Translations under genes and position numbers: made by a program | Notes under the pieces: generated by a model | Database searches by the model: none | The model's input: only the letters and a program-made list of their open reading frames with translations | What the model was told of the DNA's origin: nothing | Part shown: positions 47,217 through 61,670 of the stretch, piece after piece | How the letters are laid out: each line of letters begins with the position of its first letter | Position numbering within the stretch: the stretch's first letter is position 1 | Assembly (NCBI GenBank): GCA_022836615.1 | Contig: MU405230.1 | Span: 62,001-126,000, forward strand | Length of the DNA stretch: 64,000 nt | DNA from: Annulohypoxylon bovei var. microspora | Lineage: Eukaryota; Ascomycota; Sordariomycetes; Xylariales; Hypoxylaceae | Direction: 5' to 3'

Positions 47217-47488
47217 TTTCCGTTTAAGTTGTTATTTCCATTAAAAGTTTTATCTCCGTTGGAGGTTTTGTTTCCGTTAAAGGTTTCGTTTCCGTTGGAA
47301 GTTTCGTTTTTATTAGAAGTTTTATTTTTGTTAGAGGTTTCGTTTTTATTGGAGGTTTCGTCTTTATTGGAGGTTTCGTTTCCGGTGGAGGTTTTGTTTC
47401 CGGTAAAGGTTTCGTTTTTAATGGAGGTTTTATTTCCGGTGGAGGTTTTATTTTTATTAAAAGTTTTATTTTTATTAAAGTTATTATT
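47217..47488. repeat. 18-bp minisatellite, about 15 units, in frame
   Basis: Degenerate units of the form GTTTCGTTTCCGTTGGAG repeated about 15 times. Because 18 is divisible by three, both strands stay open. The plus strand reads as FPLEVS-type hexapeptides and the minus strand as SNGNET-type ones. Point differences are mostly transitions. It may be a relic of a repetitive coding region (more likely the minus strand, given its hydrophilic Ser/Asn/Gly/Thr composition) or a plain minisatellite. Confidence 0.75.
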
Positions 47489-50400
47489 TTAATTATTATT
47501 GTTATTATAATTGTGTTTAATCTTAAGTAATTATGTATTTATGGTGTGATTTATTTGCTTTAAATTTAAGCTTTATATATAAAGTATTATATAACCATTA
47601 TAATTGTAATAAAAAGGGTTAATGAATAAATGCGTTATTAATATAAAATAAAAATTATAAAGGTTTAAAATATAATTAATTATTAAAAAAAGAAAGATTT
47701 AAAGGTTTAAATATAAAATATTATATTTTATATGTGATAATAATTTTTATATATTTAATATATTAAGATAATTTTAATCGAAATAAAGTGATTTCGTGGT
47801 TTTTTCGTTAAATTATTTTTAAATTTTTTTCTAAAAATCGATAACTCCGATACATGGTTTATATTAAAGGTTTTATTAATGTATAATATTAATTTCGATA
47901 TGATTAATAATGTTTATTTTTAATTAAAAAGGTTAATATAAAACCTTATTTTTATATGTGATTTTACGCGTCGTATGTTTTATATTTAATCCAATTAATT
48001 TTTAATTTAAAGCTTTGAATTTAAAATTATAAGGTTATAAATAAGTTACGTTAATTATTGTTTTTAAGTTTTTCATTATTAATTATTTTTATAAATATTT
48101 ATATAATTTTTAATTTTATTATTTTATTACTTTTAAATTTATTATATAATAATAAAATCAATAATAATAAAATAAACCCATATAAAATAAATTTAAAAAA
48201 GCTCCCTTTTAACGATTTATTTAAAAATGCTTCGCTTTATAATTAATATTAATCCCATTCCAATAACTTTTTTTTTATTTCGTTATTAAATCCTTACATA
48301 AACCTTAATGTTATTTATTATTAAAAAATAACCATTTATAATAAATGTATTAATGATAATCGTATATATTATATCGAAAACATACGGGATATTTTTATTA
48401 TAAGTGAGGTGATTATTAAATTAAATTATTTAAATGGGACGTTTTTTATATAAAATTATTAATAATTAAATTTAAATAAAATTTAGGCTTTTGTTTTAAT
48501 TATCTTGTATTTGTAAACAATAGGTATAAAAGTTTTTATTATTTTATTTTAAAATAAAGTAAATGTATATTTAAAATTTATTTAATTTTACGATTAATAT
48601 GCGTTATAAATTAAGGGGCATGATATATTGGTTTAAACTTATATTATTAATGTTATTTTTAATGTAACTTAACCATATTTGACCTTTAAAACGAAGTTAT
48701 TAATAAAAGATTAAACTTGAAATTTATTAAATAAATTAAGTTATTTACTTCGTTTGTCGAAGCTTGATTTTATTAAACTTTCGTATGTTATTTTTAATTT
48801 TAATTTTTTATATAATTAACGTATTATGTAAATCGAATACGATATTTTATTTAAGGAATATGGTGGCGATTTATTATTTATACATAATGATATATATAAA
48901 TTTAATATTATTATTTAAAATAAGAAGCTTATAACATTAATTAATTAAGAAATAGTGGGTTTCTTTAGGTTAAAGCGTGTTAAAAAGGTTCATTATGCTT
49001 ATAAAAGTTTAAGTAAAAAAGATTTATATTTTTATAATTTTTTTACGAAACGAATCGTTAATTTAATATTTTGGTATGATTTATATAAAGGTTTATGAGG
49101 TTTTCACGATTATTTAACGTGTTGTGTGGTATTTTTTATTTTATTAATATTTTTATTCGATTTTCATATAATATTAACATATATATATTAATTAAATCCT
49201 TAATTTAATTTATAATAATTTACCGTAATTTCGTTTAAGCGTATTAATCGTTTAATATTTTATTTTATTTGTTTTAGTAATCGAAGGTTTATTTAATAAT
49301 ATAAATCGATTAAAGTAAAAAGATGGAAGCTTTCGAAATTAATTACCTTAAATAATTGTACGTATGTAATTATGAAATTTGTTTTTTTTTAATAACTTTT
49401 TTAATTAATTAAACTTAGAAATGCTTTTTGTAATGTTTTACCTTAAGTTTTATATTTTATTATAATGAATGTTAGTGTTAATGTATAACTTGTTTGAACG
49501 AATAATTGTGAGTTACGGTATAACGTGATATGTTTTAAAAATAATGGTAAAAAATTATTATTTAAATCGTTTAATTTAATATTCGTCGTTATTTTAAATG
49601 AAACGAAAATTACCGATGGTGGTTTAATAATTAATACGATATTATCGTTTAACATATATATAAATGAATTTAAATTAAAGATAAAACTTTATGCGGTATA
49701 TTTCGCTTTGTTTATTATTTTTAACATTTGGTGGTTATTTTTTGTAATGGTTAATGGTATGTTTTTTGTAAAATATAAATATGCCGGGACTTTAAGTGAT
49801 GAGTTATTTATTATTTAATATGTTTTATTAATTGTGACGATTTTATTTAAGATCTTCGGTTTATGGTTTAAAAGGAAAATATACGCTTTTTAGCGTTTCT
49901 TTTTAATTAATGCAATTATGGCTTAAAGATTAATCGCGTATTATATTAAGTTTCGTGGTGTGATTGTTTTTATTTCTTTATTTAAAATGATATTTGTTGA
50001 GTGTGTTTATTTTATGTTTAAAATAATAATATTATTGTTTGTTTGTTGACCGTTTTTTAAACGTTAAAGTATGGCGGCGAAAGTTGGATCGGTAGTTTTT
50101 ATTTATTAATTTAAGATTATTACGTTTATAAATTTTAAAAAAAGTTGGTGTTTTAAATAATGTTTATCGTTTTTAACCTCGAAAAGTTTTTCCGTTTTCT
50201 CGCATTTTTTTTAACTTGTAGCCTTTTTTAGATATAACAGTGATATGCTTTAAATAGGATCGAATTAATAGAAGTTATTATAAAGAATTATAATGGGTAT
50301 TTTATTAAAATTTTTATTAAAGTGGTCGCGAGCTTATTGGAATTGGATGTGGATGTCGTGTAAATTATTTTTAAATATTATATTGCATTCGTTAATAATT

Positions 50401-53400
50401 AATATGTCGGTGTTTTTTTATAATATGGTTTTTTTTGGAATTATTTTGTTTTTTTTAATAGCGAAGAACTTTATTATAAAATAAATGGTTATTTTATTAA
50501 TGTGAGTTTTAATGTTATTAAAAATTGTAATAATTTAAATTCGTTTTCGAATTCCTTTAACTTTTAAGGTTTAAATTAATGTTTTGATTATAATGTTTTT
50601 ATTAATGCCGTTTTTATTTTTAAGGTAATGTAATAATTGTGGGTTATGTATAAAAGATATATTTATAATTTCTTTTATTTTTAAGGCATTAACTTAATTA
50701 AAGTAATGTAAAATTAGCCCGAAAAATATAAATTGTTTTTTGTTTAAGCTTTTTTATTCGGTTAAGATTTTAATGGTTTTTGTTTATGTTTTATTAAAAT
50801 AATATTTAATATTTATTTTGGTTAATATGTGAAAAGAATTTGTAATTTAATTTTCTTGTTATATATGTTAGTTAACGATTAGGTTTTCGTTTATTTCGAA
50901 TATGTTTTAATTATTTTCGTTTTTTATTTTATTATTGGTTAAATTAAAGTATGCATTTTACGTAATATTTAATTCGTTTGCGGCTTATTATAATTTCGTT
51001 TTATTTAATTATTTAAGCTTTCTTTTTTAAGTTTTAATATTTCGTTTAATAATTTTATTTATATGATTGTTATGTTTAATAATTTATACCGTTGTAAGAT
51101 TTAAATCGTTTTTAATTTTACGATAATAATTTAATTCCGAAATAATTAAGAAGTTAAATATTTTTGTTATATTTTTAACTTTAAACGTTTAAAAAAATTA
51201 AATAACCGCATTTTCGAATACCGGGATTTTTATATTATAACATTTCGTAATGGAATTATTAATTATGTTAATAAATGTTATAAGTTCGTAAGCTTCGAGA
51301 ATTTGTTTCATTTTTTTAGTTTTTTCGTCGTTAGTTTCGTTATTTTTTTCGTTATTAAAGAAGTTATTTTTTATTTTAATGGGTGTTTTTTAATTAAATA
51401 ACTTATCGAAAATTTTCGTATTTAATATAACGTTTTTTTTAAATTTTCTTAATAAATTAAAGTTAAACTTAATGAATTATAAGCGATTAGGAAGGTTTTT
51501 TTTTAACCGTTTTTATATTTTAAAAGGCGTTTTTTTTTTTAATGATAAAAACTTTTTTCAAGGGATGAATAACTTTAATTGGATAACCGTAATACGTTCA
51601 TATGGTTTATTATTTTTAAAATTAAATGGATATATACTTATTAATAAAGGAATATTAGTTTTAAATGGTCGTTAAATATATTAGTAAAATTATATTTATT
51701 TTATATTTTTTTTAAACTTAATATATTGGTTTGTTCATTTTGTTTTATTTACTTTAAAGGTTATTTTTATTAAAAAAATATAATTATATAAATATATATT
51801 TTAAAAAATAAGGCTATGATATAGATATTTATTAAAGGTGTTTAGTTTAATACTTAGTTTTTTAAACGAAACTTTCGGGTTAAATGAAGTTTTCGTTTTA
51901 TGATAAATAAATATAAGTGTTTTTAAATGTTACCATTAACGTTAAACGGCGTAATATATGGTGTTATAATATAACCACATTTAATTTTTTTATAAATAAT
52001 AATATATATTATACTTAAAAATGTAATTACATATGTTAATTAAAGATAGCTTGCGTTTATTAAAAATGTGGTTAAATATTTTAATTATAAAATTATAAGT
52101 AACTTCGTTTTTATCGTTTACGTTAATAAACCTTAATAATTATATAATTGTTTAGAAATGAGCGATAAACATTATTAGCTTTTAATATAAAAAAGCCTTT
52201 AATTTGGTGGCATAATTAATGGTATAATATATTAATGTTAAAGCTTGTATTATGGTGAAAATAATGGTAAAATCATGATTATAACGAGCATATATAACGA
52301 TCACCAAGTTCCAACGATTATAATTAATTGATTTTTATTTAATATGTAATACGCCGTTTTTATTTATATATGTGGAGTCGATAAGTTTTTAAGGTTATTT
52401 GAAACGGCATTCTTTTTGTTTTTTGCTTTTTATTTAAATTTTTTAAGGTTTAAAATATTTGTAATATATCGCGTTATATCGATGGGTTTAAGTTATAATG
52501 GCAATGAAATTTGCCTTTTTTTTCCATTCGACAATTAATTGATTTAAGTTATTTTTTAAATCGTTTAATGGTTAGTGACGATCCGAAATCTAAGATTTTT
52601 TATGGGACGTAATTTAATTAAAGTTTTCCTTAAAATATTTATCAACGTAATGTAAAAGCTTAATAACATTTTAAACATTGCTTACGGCGATTAAATCGGA
52701 ATAGAATTTTTTTATTTTAATGTTATCGTGGTATTAAAGAAATTTATGGAAATGGAATGCATTTCGTTTATTAGTTTTAATTGTTTTAAAGTAATGGTTA
52801 ATGGGATTAAATGTTTTATTTTTTATTTTAATTTTAACGATTTCTTTAAAAAAAGCATTTAAATATATATAAAACTAAAGGATAATGGAAATAAGATCTT
52901 AATTAATTTCTTTATTTAAATTTTATTTAATATTTAATAAATGTTATTTAATTTTTTGTTTAATTATTTAATAATAATGAAAACTTTTAAATTTTGAATT
53001 TATTTTAATATGAATAAGCGAAGATATATTGTTTGGATTAATGGTAAATTAAATGGTTAATGGTTTATTTTAAATAATTAAACTTTTGATTTAATTATGT
53101 TGTTTTATTTTGTTTTCGTTTAATAATGGTTATTATTAATTATATATTACGATTTTTATTAAAAGTTTTCGCATTTAATCGTTATTAATTAACTTATTTT
53201 GTTTCAATTTATTATTGGTTTTTAAAAGTTTTTTTAAGCTTAATGAATTATATAAGTCGAGTATATTATTAAAGGATGCTTTTTTGGTTTATATTATATT
53301 AATTTGATTATTATTGTTTTTAATAATGTGGTTAAACATGAGAAATGGAAATATTGGGTGCGTTGTTATTATGGCATCGTATTGTTAAAATTTTAAAAAA

Positions 53401-56400
53401 GCTTAATTAAAATGAAGAGTTAATAAAATGGTAAATCATTAAGAATTAACTTTTAAATATATGTTTTTATATTAAAATTTTATTTAATGTTTTCTTATAG
53501 TTTATACATTTAATCGTTATTCGTTGAAAATGGACCGCCGATATCGTATGAAAATAACTTAATAAATATGGATTTGAAATAATGCGGATTTTTAAAATTC
53601 ACGAATTAATTTTTTAAAAAAATGTGAACGTATAATTTCCCATCCATAGATTTTTCGGTGATATTTATATCCTTTTCATCGTTAATTTTTTCGTTAATTT
53701 TTTATTATTATACTTTGGCTTTAAGGGATTACCGAATGAATAATGTTTTTTAAACGTTATTAAATTAATTATAATTTATATTAAAAAAACTTAACGAAGT
53801 AATTATTATCACTATAAGAATTTATCGATGCGTTGAATTGAATTATTGAAACGTTTCGAATTAATTTTATTTATTAAAGGCATTGTCGAAATAAATATCG
53901 TTATTAATGTCGATAAGTTTTTTATTAACGATATTATAATAATATTTAAATTTAATATTAATATCATGGTTAATAAATAAATTAGGTATAATATTAATTA
54001 TATTTCCTTTAAAAGTAAAATTAAGTTAATTTTATTTTAGAATGTAATTAACCTTTTTTATAACTTTTTTTTAAATATTATTAATATGGGTTAAATTAAA
54101 TATAAAGGCAAATGGAATATACTTTTTTTCGTCACCTTAATTTTATTAAAAATCATTGTTTATTAATATATAAATATATAAATGATTATGTTTTTAAAGT
54201 TAAGTTAATATTCTTTACATAATAAACTTATATAAATTTAATTATAACATAATATTTTATTTTTTAAGTTTATTAAGATTATATTAAATAATATGGATAT
54301 CATTAACCACATCTTTTATAAGATGAAGTAAAATTTTAATTATTAAGTATATATTATTAGAAAAAACTAATATATGCCCGGAAATCTTTCGATATATAAA
54401 GTTAATAAATTGGTTGCTTTTAAAATTAAAGGTAAATTTGGTAATTATGCCGAATGTAATTAAAATTAAGAAAAACCTTTCTTTAATTAAATGAAATTAT
54501 TTAATTTTAAGTGGGAAAAAATGGACGTATGGATTTTGTGTTATTATTAATTAATAATTACGCGATAACGCACCTTTTTCGATTACTTTAACATAAAAAT
54601 TATAGATTTTTATAAATTTCGAACGTTTATTAAAGTATTTTAAACAATCGAATCAACAAGTCGAATCTCTTCGATTCGAGGAAAAAAAGACCTTGAAAAC
54701 ATTTAAAAAATGTTATAAAAATAGTTTTTAAGATAATATTATTATATTAATATTATGATATTATAATAAATATATATAATATTATTTTAACGGTAAATTT
54801 CTTTCGTTTTAAGTGATATGTTAAAAATTAAATATATAAGATGTTTTATAACAATTATTAATAAAACGAAGAAAATTTTTATTGGTTAAAGTAACTTTTT
54901 TTATTAAGAAAACATTATTAAAACCGTTTATAATATTGTTTAAAATTTAATAAGCGTTAATGGTATTTATATTTTATTTTTTAAATTTAATATAAAAAAT
55001 AAAATTATAATTTAATTATCCACATCGTTTTTATTTTACATAATGATTGGATTTATTATTTAATGTTATTAGTTTATTATTAATATTTTTACATTTTATA
55101 TTTATTTTAATGTTTGGTTTTAAGATTGGATTAATACGATTAATAGGTATTTTTTTAAAGAAAAGTTAAAAATAAATAAAAGTGTATTTATTAAACGATA
55201 TAATTTATTAAAACGAAGCAAAAAATTTAAACGATAAAAATATTAATTTAAAGGCAATGATATTTAAAAGCTTATAAGTTTAATTTTATATTATCTTTTT
55301 TTATTTAAATTATTTTATCCATATATTAGTAATTTTTTATGTTTTATTGATATATATATAGCTTTATATTTTGCTTGAAAATAACATATAATAATTAAAT
55401 TAAAAATATTATAATTTTTAATTATATATTAAGGAAAACTTCGGCGAAAATATTAGCGTAATAAATTTAAAAAATCGATCGATATAAATATAATTTTTTT
55501 GTAAAATTATATTAGTTTAATATATATTCCCGAAGCATCATTGTTTAAAAGAAGTAAATGGAAAACGCGTATTATAATATATAATAGTTTTATGTTTATT
55601 TTAAACATGAAAATGGATATTAATTTTTAATTTTTCCAAAACCTACATAACATTATTATGTAAAAAGATGTTTTTAAAATAAAAGTGATTTCATTATTTT
55701 TAACCATTAATAGTTATTAGAAAATACGATTTTTTTAGCACGTAATTATTTATGACATTTATATTTTTACATTAATAAAAATGTATTTTAAATTTTAATT
55801 AATTAATAAAAAATCGGATATATAATCGGAACGTTAATAATAATGTTAAATGGTTAATTAATTTATTTTTAAAATATATTAAAGCGTTTGTTGTATAACC
55901 GCCGATATAAACTTAAGCAGGTAACACCGGTAGCTTGGTTTCGATAAGGTTTTAAAAATGTTATTTATAAATGGTAACGTTAGATTTTAATAATCACCAC
56001 GATTAAAAGGATTTAAAATTTTTATAACGTTAATTATTTAAATATAAATACTTGCTTTAATAACCTTAACATTTAATTTTATATCCTTGTATTTAAAATA
56101 TTTTTATTATATTATTTATGTTTACATATATATATATTTGCTTTATTTATTTTTATATATTTTAAAGAAAAATATTATTTATTATTATGTTTTCTTTATT
56201 TTAATTATTTACCCTAACACGTAACGATTAAACCTTTGGATAATACTTTAAATCTAGCTTTAATATTTCTTTTATATTTAACATTATTAGTGTTAAGAGA
56301 TAAGAAAAATAATTTTAATTCATTAAATATAAAAATATCGTGATTATTTTCATTATCGTTATTAGTTTTTTATTTAACTTTTCTTATTTAAATATTTTAC

Positions 56401-59400
56401 GATATATTAATTATAATAATTTTATTATTAATTTACATGTTTTTAATAATAATGAGTGTTAATTTAAAGAAAACGATATTATTTTTATATTTAATAATTT
56501 AAGATTATAATCTTTTCGAACATTACTTTATAACGATGTTAATTATTAAAAAAGTTAATAAACGTTAATAACGATATTATTATAATTTATGTAGAAATAA
56601 ACGAATTTAAGAATAAGTTTCATTAAGATTTAATAATATACGTGATAAATTAATAAATGTTAACTTTATTAATATTAAGGAACCCGTTATATAAAAGCAA
56701 TGGATAACTTACTTATTCCTTGGTCGTGTTTATTCATCGCCTTAAATATAACATATTATTATATATGGAGTTGCTTTAAAACCGTTTTTTTAATATGGAT
56801 TCTTTGTGGAATTATAATTTTTCTTTAATCGAAATGATTAAGCCTTTTCATTAAATTTCCTTAAGTGAAGATTATACGTTTTTTATGTATTTGTTGTATA
56901 TAATGATTTTGCATTAAAAAGATATTAATGGGCGTTAAATAAAAGGAAGAATAAGTTAAGAGATAATTAATATATTTATTATTTTAGTAAATTTATTGGG
57001 TAGCTTAAAAATGATTTTATTGTTCGCATTAACTTTAAATTAAATATATCGTTAAAATGTTCCTTAATATACGTTATAGTACTTAAGGAAAGCCTGCGAA
57101 TAGTTTTAAGTATAATTTTAATATTTAATAATTTAAATTTTTTAAAAAAGGGTTTTCTTTGTTTTAAATTATAAGTATGGTTAAATTAATTTAAAAGAAA
57201 CAAAAACGTAATTTGGAGGGAAAACACCTTAACCAAATTAATATCAACGTTATAATAAGCTTAATATAATATTAACTTTTAAATTGGAATAATTGTAAAA
57301 GGTAAAAGTGTTTTAAAATCGAATTTAAACGTGTAATTAATTGAAAGTTTAAAAACATTATTTGCAATTGTAATTAAAAATAAAAAGGAAGGTAAAATAT
57401 TTATTACATTATATTATAAAAACTTAAAAAAAAAATCATTTATATTATATATAAAGCCTTCGAATGGTTAATTGGAACTTATCCCTAATGAAATGGTTGA
57501 TTTTATTATTAATAATAAAGTTAAAAAAGGTGATAATAACGATGAAAATGAAGATAAAAATGTTTTATTTTTAATAAGGAAACGTAAAGTTTAATAAAAA
57601 ATAAATGGTGTATAAGTTATTTTTTATATTTGTTTTATTAATTTATTTTTTACCCATATTATATATTAAAGAATTAATTTTAATAAAAATGAAAATATTA
57701 ATTAATTCATAAATAATGACGATAATAATGATGACGTTTCCAATTTTAAGAATGGTAAACGTCGTAAATGATGGCATTAACTTTAATAATTAAGTTTTAC
57801 GTTATAAATATATAAATTATGTTAATATATAAAGTATATTCCGTAATTATAATATAAGGAAATTAATTAAAAATTTTAATATAAACGTATAAGTTATTAT
57901 TTAATTAATATAAAATGAATTAAAGTAAATATTTTTTTAAATTTAAAATCGTATATAAAAAAGACGAATAAATAAAAATATATGGATTAACCTTTTAAAT
58001 AAAACGCCCCGATATTTTATAATATTCTTAATAATTTTAAAAGTACATATAAGAAACGTGTTTAATTAAGAACTTTTTCTTTAAATTTCATTAATTAATT
58101 TACATCAAAATTATAAGGACCAAAAAGTTTAATAATCGCGCCGAAGGTCTTCGAATGAACCTAATTAAATTTAAGTAAAAATATAATCGTAAACTTTTTA
58201 TTAAGATTAATTATGTTATTCGTTATGGTATTAAATGATATTAACGTGCTCGGATTAAAACCTATAAATGAATGAAATGTTTTATTTATTTTAAAATTTT
58301 TATAATTGTCATTATTTGTAAAAATTATTAAATTGGGTGGGTAATTAAAAGGTTAATTAAATAAATATAATCAAATAAAACGAGTATTATTTTTAATATT
58401 TTCATTAAAAAGGAATATTTTCTTGTTATTTAATTATGAATAAGAATGTTTATTATTAATTTTAAGATTTTTAAGGGATTTAAGGTTTTTATTAAATGTA
58501 TTTGGTTTTATATATTTAAAAAGAATATTACCTTCTTTATTATTGATGGATTATTTAAATAAAAGAAGTTAAATATTTTAATTCTTTATTTTTATAATTG
58601 GCCGAGTAGTTAAAGTCTTTAAAAATGTTAAAATAAAACGTGTGAAAAGGAATTAATATGGAATTCCAATGAAATTTAATAATTTTTTATTTTAAAATTA
58701 TTAAAAATTTTTTATAAAATATTAAATTATTTTATTAAGAAAATTTGTTATATGTATTATAAGCTTATATTTCCCTTTATTATTAAGATTAAGTTTAGGT
58801 ATAATGGTGAAATAATATTTATTAAAATATCGATATAAGTTAATATAAAAATAAATAATATTAATAAAGTTATTAATAACATTTATTTATGAAAGTAATT
58901 TAATATAAAAATATATATAATTCTTAATATATTATGGATTTTAGGTTTAAAAAATAATATAAGTTAATTCCATGCCATTATAAAACGTTAAAATTTAATA
59001 AGTTTTAAAATGAATGAAAAGATTATTATTTTTTATATAGTTGAAATTTTTTTAAGGCTTTGGTATGGGCTTATAAATAAGGAAATCTTAGTAATTAAAA
59101 TTAAAAATAAACGAATACTTCGTATACTTTAAATATTTATAAATATAAAAATAATATTATTTAATAAAAAGTTAACGAAAAATTAAATTTTAAGAGATTA
59201 TAATAATGGCGTTTAAATTAAATGGGTTATGATTTATTAAGAAAAATGGAGTTATATACTTTAAAACTTTTAATTAATCCATTTTATTTAAACGCGTTAA
59301 TGTCGATTCCATAAGCCGAATAATGGGCGCTTGTATTTTTTTTGCGTATTTATCACGATTTTTATTTTTAATTTAAATATTTTTAACGATAATATAACAT

Positions 59401-60165
59401 ATATAATAAGTGATATTATAATAAACGCCATTATTATTAAATGTGTAAAAAAAAAGTAATGCATTTATATTAAAATACCTAAGATAATAAATATTAATTT
59501 TATTAAAGAGATTTATGTTAAATGAAATTAATATAAGGATTACGTGATTTTTAAAAGTTATGGGATGGTATTAAACATTCGGAAATTCCAAAGAAAAGAA
59601 AATGAATAAAGGATTTTATGTATGATTCGAATTTAATGGTAATGGATTTATGCGCGGCATTATAAAAGCGGTAAAAGGATTCGATAAAAAAGTTATATTC
59701 CGATTTAATAATGTAAATTATAACGAGTTTACATTAATAATAAAAAAAGATAAGGATGGAATTAAATTTAAAGATAATAACTTTTGCTTTTATTTTTTTT
59801 TTATAAGTATATTAAATAAATAAAAGTTATTTTAATAATAAAAAATAGAAGAAAAGAGGAGAAAATAATACGTAAAATGAATAATATTATTATTAAAATT
59901 ATTACATAACCACGTAATGGTTTAAGGTAAAAATTAATATTAAAACGTTATAATTAATATTAAAATTTTACGATTATTATTATATATAATTAAAGAAAAA
60001 AAAATAACTTTAATTAATTAAAATTAAAGATGATTAAATTGTAATAATAAATTATAAATAATTATATTATAAACAACGAAAACGAATAAACGTCGGTTTA
60101 TTATGAAATGAAAAAATCTTCCGGTTAAACTTGGGATATTGTGCTACCCGAACGGGTGGCCTCGC

Positions 60166-60540
60166 GTTTTATTATTTGTCATTTCAAAAAAAACCTCACT
60201 TTTTAATTAACTTTTAATCGACCTTTTAATCGACCTTTTAATCGACCTTTTAATCGTATAATTAATGATATATTTTTTTAAATAAATGATAATTTATATG
60301 TTAAAAATATTTATTAATTTTCTTTTAAATTTATATAACTTTTAAATCGTGGTTTAAGTCGCGGTTTAAATTACGTTTTAAATTACGCATTACGTTTTTT
60401 AATAAAAATATTAACATAATATTAATTATAATAAATTAATATATAAATAATTTAAACGTAAAATTATTTAAAATGAATTAAATATAAAAGAATTAATTAA
60501 TAAATATATTTCGTAAATTTACCGGTTTTTTTTAATTATA
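60166..60540. repeat. Copy 1 of a RIP-mutated repeat
   Basis: Aligns with 61316-61670 over most of its length, sharing blocks such as AAAAAAAACCTCA, ATTACGTTTT and AATTTACCGG. This copy keeps more C and G (TCGACC, GTCGCGG) than copy 2. Confidence 0.8.
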
Positions 60541-60854
60541 TAATAATAATTTTTATAAAAGATTTTTTTATAAAAAAAATAATAATTGTAATATTAGTTT
60601 AAATTAATTTTTATATATATTAAATTAATTAAAAAAGTTTTAAAAATAATTATAAAGTTTATATAAAGCATGATATATTTAATTTTATTATTTTAAAAAA
60701 CGTTATATAAATTATAATAATATCGCGATTAAAAACGTTATTAAATTTTTTTAAAAAATTTCGATTTTAAATACGTATTTTAACGTCGGATTTCTTTGCG
60801 TAAAAAAATAATCGTGGGTGTTATTAACATACGAATTTTTTTGGACCCATTTAT

Positions 60855-60996
60855 ATTTAAACCACAATTCGAAAAATGCCACGTTTTAGCCCCACAAATA
60901 CAATAACACGGATTATGGCCGTTAAGGCCATGTGGTTGAAATAAACGCGGGCGCGAGCGGGCGCAGCCCGCTCGTTCTTCGAATTGTGGGTTAAAC
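60855..60996. mobile_element. GC-richer inverted-repeat element inside the AT-rich block
   Basis: CCACAATTCGAA at 60862-60873 is inverted at 60978-60989 (TTCGAATTGTGG). The match extends to about 21 bp with two mismatches. The interior has a perfect 9-bp stem CGAGCGGGC/GCCCGCTCG (60954-60962 and 60966-60974, 3-nt loop) and a 6-bp stem ATGGCC/GGCCAT. This compact, hairpin-rich segment of about 140 bp has escaped mutation relative to its surroundings. Confidence 0.6.
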
Positions 60997-61203
60997 TCGT
61001 TGAAATAAATTTAGTTTATGTTCTTTAAGCGAGTTTACCGGTTAACGATTAGCTGAGAAACATGGTTAAGCAATGTGTATTTATGTATGTATATATTCAT
61101 TTAATAAAAAAATATAAAAAAACTTAACTTAAATTAAACGATTAAAGAAAATGTAAGTTATTATTTATTTTAATAAATTTAAATTAATATTTAAGAATTT
61201 TAT

Positions 61204-61312
61204 TTATACTTTTTTAATTATATTATTTTTTAATTAATTAAATACGTTATATTTTTTTTTTTTTTTATTTTACGAATTTTTAAAATTTAATTTAAATATT
61301 AATGGTTTTTAA
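61204..61312. repeat. RIP-mutated copy of the 45421-45529 fragment
   Basis: See 45421-45529. It has the same length and order, with C replaced by T and G by A at about 30 positions. CpG sites such as ACGTT and ACGAATT are retained. Confidence 0.85.
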
Positions 61313-61315
61313 TTT

Positions 61316-61670
61316 TATTATTTATTATTTTAAAAAAAACCTCATTTTTTAATTAATTTTTTAATTACGTAATAAATAATATATTTTTTAAATAAATAAT
61401 TATTTTATATATTAAAAATATTTATTAACGTTTTTTTAAATTTATAAAACTTTTAAATTACGTTTTAAATTATATTTTAAATTACATTTTAAATTATATT
61501 TTAAATTACGTATTACGTTTTTTAATAAAAATATTAATATAATATTAATTATAATAAATTAATATACGAATATTTTAAACGTAAAATTATATAAAATAAA
61601 TTAAATATAAAAAAATTAATTAATAAATATATTTTATAAATTTACCGGCTTTTTTTAATTATATAATAAT
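61316..61670. repeat. Copy 2 of a RIP-mutated repeat
   Basis: A more heavily mutated duplicate of 60166-60540. It directly follows the 61204-61312 fragment. Confidence 0.8.

Noticed and set aside
49525..51675. Frames of 60-100 codons in the AT block
   Set aside because: The Phe/Ile/Leu/Asn/Lys-biased composition is expected from random AT-rich sequence. No catalytic motifs of transposases or reverse transcriptases were found.
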